In this document: in pieces, positions 62,127 to 64,000 of the stretch
Layout: each line of letters begins with the position of its first letter
Position numbering within the stretch: position 1 is the first letter of the stretch
Origin: Altererythrobacter ishigakiensis
GTDB lineage: Bacteria; Pseudomonadota; Alphaproteobacteria; Sphingomonadales; Sphingomonadaceae
Assembly (NCBI RefSeq): GCF_001663155.1
Contig: NZ_CP015963.1
Location: 2,132,001-2,196,000 of the forward strand
Direction: 5' to 3'
Length of the DNA: 64,000 bases
Notes under the pieces: generated by a model
What the model was told of the DNA's origin: nothing
Database searches by the model: none
Seen by the model: only the letters and a program-made list of their open reading frames with translations
Program-made: the position numbers and the translations under genes

Positions 62127-63674
62127 ATGAGTGCATTCGGCAAGAAGACCGGACCTGGGGGTATGAAGCCTGGGGCACGTCCGTCTTTTGGCGTCGCGCG
62201 TCCGATGAAGTCGGGCGAGAAAGCAGACGTAGAGAAATCCGAAGAAAGCGGTGGGGAGCAGTTTCCACCATTGCCCAATGGCGGCGGTTCCGAGCCTGCA
62301 CCTGCTGCGCCAACTTCTGCCAAATCCTCTGGCAGGTCCAACGATGATGCAATGGCACGCCTCTCTGAGCGCATGAATGCCACACATGCCACCGATTCCG
62401 AGGTCGGCGGATTTGAAGCGAGCATCCACAAGATCAAAGAGCAGGTGCTTCCACGCTTGCTTGAACGCGTCGACCCCGAAGCTGCCGCTACTCTCACAAA
62501 GGATGAGCTGTCGGAGGAATTCCGTCCCATCATCATGGAAGTGCTGGCTGAACTGAAAGTGACACTGAACCGCCGCGAGCAATTTGCTCTCGAGAAGGTT
62601 CTGATTGACGAACTGCTGGGCTTTGGCCCGCTTGAAGAACTGCTCAATGACCCAGACGTGTCCGATATCATGGTCAATGGTCCGCAGCAGACCTATATTG
62701 AGAAGTCAGGCAAGTTGCAGCTCGCGCCGATCCAGTTCCGCGATGAACAGCATCTGTTCCAGATTGCGCAACGCATTGTGAACCAGGTTGGCCGCCGCGT
62801 TGACCAGACGACCCCGCTGGCCGACGCCCGTTTGAAAGACGGTTCACGTGTGAACGTCATCGTTCCGCCGCTGTCGCTGCGCGGTACTGCGATCTCCATT
62901 CGTAAGTTCTCCGAAAAGCCGATCACGCTCGATATGCTCAAGGACTTTGGTTCGATGAGTGAGAAGATGTGTACCGCGCTGAAAATCGCGGGCGCTTGCC
63001 GGATGAACATCGTTATTTCTGGCGGTACGGGTTCGGGTAAGACGACCATGCTCAACGCATTGTCGAAGATGATCGACCCGGGCGAGCGTGTTCTGACCAT
63101 CGAGGACGCCGCGGAACTTCGCTTGCAGCAGCCGCACTGGTTGCCGCTGGAAACGCGCCCGCCAAACCTCGAAGGGCAAGGTGCAATCACCATCGGTGAC
63201 CTTGTGAAGAACGCCCTGCGTATGCGTCCTGACCGCATCATTCTGGGTGAGATTCGTGGCGCGGAATGTTTCGACCTTCTCGCCGCTATGAACACCGGCC
63301 ACGATGGTTCGATGTGTACGCTTCACGCCAACAGCCCGCGCGAATGCCTTGGCCGTATGGAAAACATGATCCTGATGGGCGACATCAAGATTCCGAAGGA
63401 AGCCATCTCCCGACAGATTGCAGAATCGGTCGATCTGATCGTCCAGGTTAAGCGTCTGCGCGACGGTTCGCGCCGCACCACCAACATCACGGAAGTGATC
63501 GGGATGGAAGGCGATGTCATCGTGACGCAGGAGCTGTTCAAGTTCGAGTATCTGGACGAGAGCGAAGACGGCAAGATCCTTGGTGAATTCCGCTCAAGCG
63601 GATTGCGCCCCTATACGCTCGAAAAAGCGCGTCAATACGGCTTTGATCAGGCCTATTTGGAAGCCTGTCTCTAA
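62127..63674 (+). CDS. cpaF: CpaF family type IV/tad pilus secretion ATPase
   Basis: This 515-residue hexameric ATPase powers Flp/tad pilus assembly. A low-complexity N-terminus (about 1-95, rich in Gly, Pro and Ser) is followed by a helical domain and the ATPase core with Walker A SGGTGSGKTTM (299-308), Walker B DRIILGEIRGAE, the His box TLHANSPRECLGRM, and a conserved SGLRPYTLEKARQYG-type C-terminus. No other cpa/tad genes are in the window, so the assembly partners lie elsewhere. Codon usage is typical of the surrounding genes. Confidence 0.95.
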   Translation: MSAFGKKTGPGGMKPGARPSFGVARPMKSGEKADVEKSEESGGEQFPPLPNGGGSEPAPAAPTSAKSSGRSNDDAMARLSERMNATHATDSEVGGFEASIHKIKEQVLPRLLERVDPEAAATLTKDELSEEFRPIIMEVLAELKVTLNRREQFALEKVLIDELLGFGPLEELLNDPDVSDIMVNGPQQTYIEKSGKLQLAPIQFRDEQHLFQIAQRIVNQVGRRVDQTTPLADARLKDGSRVNVIVPPLSLRGTAISIRKFSEKPITLDMLKDFGSMSEKMCTALKIAGACRMNIVISGGTGSGKTTMLNALSKMIDPGERVLTIEDAAELRLQQPHWLPLETRPPNLEGQGAITIGDLVKNALRMRPDRIILGEIRGAECFDLLAAMNTGHDGSMCTLHANSPRECLGRMENMILMGDIKIPKEAISRQIAESVDLIVQVKRLRDGSRRTTNITEVIGMEGDVIVTQELFKFEYLDESEDGKILGEFRSSGLRPYTLEKARQYGFDQAYLEACL

Positions 63675-63683
63675 CCATCGCAG

Positions 63684-63923
63684 CTATTGCGAGAATAGAG
63701 CAGTTGGAAGCGAAAGCGCGAGTAGTCCGCCGCCGATAATTGCGCAGGCCAGAAACACCAGTGTCCACGGCACCCAGCCGACACTGTCAAGTTGCCCTAC
63801 CCGCTCGCGCCGCGAGCGTAAGCGATCCATGACCAAAGCGAGAATTGCGATCGTCACGAAGAGGCCGCCCAAAAAGGCAACCTGATCTGCTTCGCTCGCA
63901 AATGTGAAGGCGCTCGCAATCAT
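63684..63923 (-). CDS. Small two-helix membrane protein
   Basis: This protein of about 79 residues starts at MIASAFTFASEAD (63923). The frame runs to an ATG at 63986, which adds 21 residues with no hydrophobic leader. Two membrane helices (about residues 16-35 and 51-70) flank a basic loop (MDRLRSRRERVGQ). No family is recognised. It is convergent with cpaF, 10 bp from its stop. The window ends 77 bp upstream. Confidence 0.6.
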   Translation of the reverse strand: MIASAFTFASEADQVAFLGGLFVTIAILALVMDRLRSRRERVGQLDSVGWVPWTLVFLACAIIGGGLLALSLPTALFSQ

Positions 63924-64000
63924 CGAAAGCAAATGGTGCGCGAAACAGTCTGACGCAATCCCCCAAGAGGTTGCACGCTGCAACATTCTGCGTAGAGAAC

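Noticed and set aside
1..64000. CRISPR arrays, prophage, IS elements or toxin-antitoxin pairs
   Set aside because: No regularly spaced repeats, transposase, integrase, phage structural or toxin/antitoxin-like genes were seen on reading both strands.

Overview
The window reads as a contiguous piece of an alphaproteobacterial chromosome, most likely Sphingomonadales and probably Erythrobacteraceae (Erythrobacter/Altererythrobacter type). The reasons are a moderately high GC content, the ctaC-ctaD-ctaB-ctaG-ctaE-SURF1-thrC order of an aa3 cytochrome oxidase locus, the pyrE-pdxJ-acpS-lepB block, cobS with DnaJ and BolA, short-form HisG, a proton-pumping pyrophosphatase, CpaF, and many alpha/beta hydrolases and thioesterases. 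The family assignment is inference from gene content and order; no database search was possible.

Layout: (1) 1-1.4 kb holds an FnrL-type oxygen sensor and a membrane protein with a perfect FNR box upstream. (2) 1.4-4.7 kb, minus strand, holds molybdopterin genes moaE/moaD/moaA, a small unknown protein, folB and a methyltransferase. (3) 4.7-12.6 kb, minus strand, holds thrC and the complete cta (aa3 oxidase) cluster, including a 42-residue membrane protein that is easily missed. (4) 12.7-18.3 kb, plus strand, holds pyrE, pdxJ, an unknown membrane protein, acpS, lepB, a DUF3089 hydrolase, ruvX and two hotdog thioesterases. (5) 18.3-28.5 kb is mixed: a class A penicillin-binding protein, cobS, a cupin, an MpaB-like protein, a GST, DnaJ/BolA, pirin, an SDR, an epoxide-hydrolase-like enzyme and DUF2332. 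(6) 28.5-34.1 kb holds hisG-hisD-nusB-thiL, overlapping end to end, then hppA and a clear terminator. (7) 34.1-39.1 kb is accessory: tesB, a tandem universal stress protein and a divergent carotenoid oxygenase sharing an FNR-like box, DoxX, and a DUF6090-like gene flanked by two related hairpin repeats. (8) 39-49 kb holds uvrC, an APC permease, a YhiN-type flavoprotein, a wax ester synthase/DGAT with a histone-like tail, an alpha/beta hydrolase and a TonB-dependent receptor. (9) 49-56.6 kb holds infA-maf-RNase-yacG-tRNA-Phe, a decayed HxlR-type regulator, purC, an M16 protease and purS-purQ. (10) 56.6-64 kb holds a GGDEF/EAL protein, glmS, a DMT transporter, cpaF and a small membrane protein.

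Most of the window is housekeeping. The most interesting signals are two 14-bp FNR-type palindromes that point to a small oxygen-responsive regulon next to its probable regulator; thiL, which has no ATG, GTG or TTG start before its conserved N-terminus; a wax ester/TAG synthase ending in 82 residues with 26 basic and no acidic residues, next to a hydrolase; a TonB receptor with a roughly 130-residue Cys-containing insertion in its barrel; a gene cassette bracketed by directly oriented hairpin repeats; and a regulator pseudogene beside tRNA-Phe. No CRISPR array, prophage, insertion sequence or biosynthetic gene cluster was seen.
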